Source: Hymenopellis radicata (taxonomy: Eukaryota; Basidiomycota; Agaricomycetes; Agaricales; Physalacriaceae). Taken from it: DNA of 10,228 bases. The notes under the pieces were generated by a model. The model had not been told where the DNA came from and did not search any database. It worked only from the letters and a program-made list of their open reading frames with translations. Positions 9,279-10,228 of this stretch are shown here, in pieces. Every line of letters starts with the position of its first letter. Position 1 is the stretch's first letter. A program made the position numbers and the translations under genes. The DNA lies in contig JADNRX010001386.1 of NCBI GenBank assembly GCA_015501595.1, positions 1-10,228 of the forward strand, in the 5' to 3' direction.

Positions 9279-9871
9279 GATCTGACTAATTTAATTTTCG
9301 TATACGGTTATCTAGATCTTACAGCGTTTGGTGAGTGGCGGCTCCAATACTCGTGTTGTTTCTGTGCAGGCTATCGTGGGATCAGTCCATACCCAGAGTC
9401 GTCTAAACATTCCGAAACACTGTCAAGATGTCAAAAGTGTTTGTCTGAATCGTGATGGTTCGTTACTGTCGGAGAGAAGCTGTCAGTGGACGCATTCTGA
9501 AGAGTCCCGATGGCCAGTTACCTGGTATCCAGATTTACGCCACTATGTAGCTCTCTTCTGATCCTCCCTGGCTTCTGAGGCTATGGAAAGTTTGCGGATA
9601 TAACTTGAGTCGTGATCGCAAGCTCGCGCTTCAGAGAGTTAAATGTAGGTGGCTCGTACGTTCGAACGCCTTGAAAGGCAGTCTTGGCAGCGCTGACCTT
9701 CCCTGTCGTTCTGATTTTTCTAAAGTTGGGAGAATTATTTGGATTGCAGTATGGTCTATATCATAATTTGTAAAGCTTTGAAACCCGTAAATTACCCAGG
9801 GAAAAAGGACCAGTAGATATGTAGAAATATATAGAGGTATATGGGTATACAGAGATGCAGGTCGGAGATTT
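9279..9871. other. Spacer, AT-rich to the right, with one coding-like remnant
   Basis: Intergenic stretch between the 3' ends of the amidohydrolase (plus strand) and the right-edge gene (minus strand). Bases 9322-9368 resemble a short intron (GTGAGT...GTGCAG). Bases 9432-9556 on the plus strand give coding-like peptide only if frames are switched (see findings). From 9715 the sequence is AT-rich, with several ATAT-containing units at 9816-9850, probably 3' untranslated or spacer DNA. Confidence 0.4.
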
Positions 9872-10137
9872 CTACACTGTTCTAGCTCGGAGACGCCCAT
9901 CCGGCCACTTGCGAAGGGCTCTGAGGGAGTCGCAGCTTAATTTGAGCTCGGTGCACACGCGGATGAGACGACCCATGGCTTCCAACGACTCCTCGTCATT
10001 GGGCATGTCATCGCCTTGGAGAACGCGAACGTCAACGCGTCAAGCTTAGCCCAGCACTGGGGCGTTTCCTTCCTGACCAGGAGAAAGTCCGAGACGGCGT
10101 TACAAATATCGGGAAGGTCATCTGCAAAGCACTCCAT
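9872..10137 (-). CDS. Short hypothetical protein, one frame break
   Basis: From the ATG at 10135-10137 the minus strand reads MECFADDLPDICNAVSDF, then a segment ending TPQCWAKLDAL. The literal frame then continues to a stop at 9937. If one base is missing near 10043 (between GCG and TTGACG), the frame passes into DVRVLQGDDMPNDEESLEAM, then GRLIRVCTELKL and SLRALRKW, and stops at 9872-9874. That gives 88 residues. The product is acidic in its middle and looks helical; I do not recognise the family. The upstream frame stays open for part of the remaining window, so the ATG may be internal and the gene may continue beyond the right edge through an intron. The coherent amphipathic peptide on both sides of the shift is the reason to prefer the corrected reading, but it is an inference. 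Confidence 0.4.
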
Positions 10138-10228
10138 GTCTACCCGAGAAATTGGGGACGAGGAGAGGACTGGGGATGAAAGAGTGGGTGCGAGAGAGTC
10201 GGGTGGAAAGTAAGGAGTAGTGTGGAGC

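Noticed and set aside
5534..9741. A 14-base word, GGGAGAATTATTTG, occurring at 5534-5547 and 9728-9741
   Set aside because: A single pair in AT-rich spacer DNA, with no longer similarity around it, is near chance expectation for a window of this size.
9816..9850. ATAT-rich stretch resembling a degenerate short repeat
   Set aside because: The units differ in length and sequence; it is ordinary AT-rich spacer, not a tandem or CRISPR repeat.

Overview
The window looks like nuclear DNA of a filamentous basidiomycete, probably an agaricomycete. Genes on both strands are cut by many GT...AG introns of about 44-60 nt, often with CTAAC/CTGAC-like branch sites. The recognisable products are typical of mushroom-forming fungi: a two-half amidohydrolase, a GPI-type cupredoxin and a DUF3605 protein. 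I see no mobile element, CRISPR array, tRNA or rRNA.

Layout, left to right. 1-488 (-): 5' part of an unrecognised, probably membrane-associated gene that runs off the left edge. 860-1106 (-): F-box-like fragment, frame-broken. 1107-1825: no supportable gene. 1826-2053 (+): small ORF with a mitochondrial-presequence look, overlapping tail-to-tail with the next gene. 2040-2935 (-): phosphopantothenoylcysteine decarboxylase (coenzyme A synthesis). 2936-3169: pyrimidine-rich divergent promoter. 3170-4060 (+): secreted, GPI-anchored cupredoxin-like protein. 4318-5377 (-): intact five-exon DUF3605 protein of 282 aa. 5378-5662: short divergent promoter. 5663-9278 (+): 17-exon amidohydrolase of about 936 aa. 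9279-9871: AT-rich spacer with one coding-like remnant. 9872-10137 (-): short unrecognised gene.

The genes do not form an evident pathway or cluster; this reads as ordinary compact fungal chromosome. The most striking property is uneven: 4318 to about 7800 reads without a single frame break. The decarboxylase, the cupredoxin, the last third of the amidohydrolase and the right-edge gene each need one-base insertions or deletions, mostly in short homopolymers, to keep their conserved frames. Conserved active-site and ligand residues survive. This points to base-level assembly errors more than to gene decay, but the sequence alone cannot settle it.
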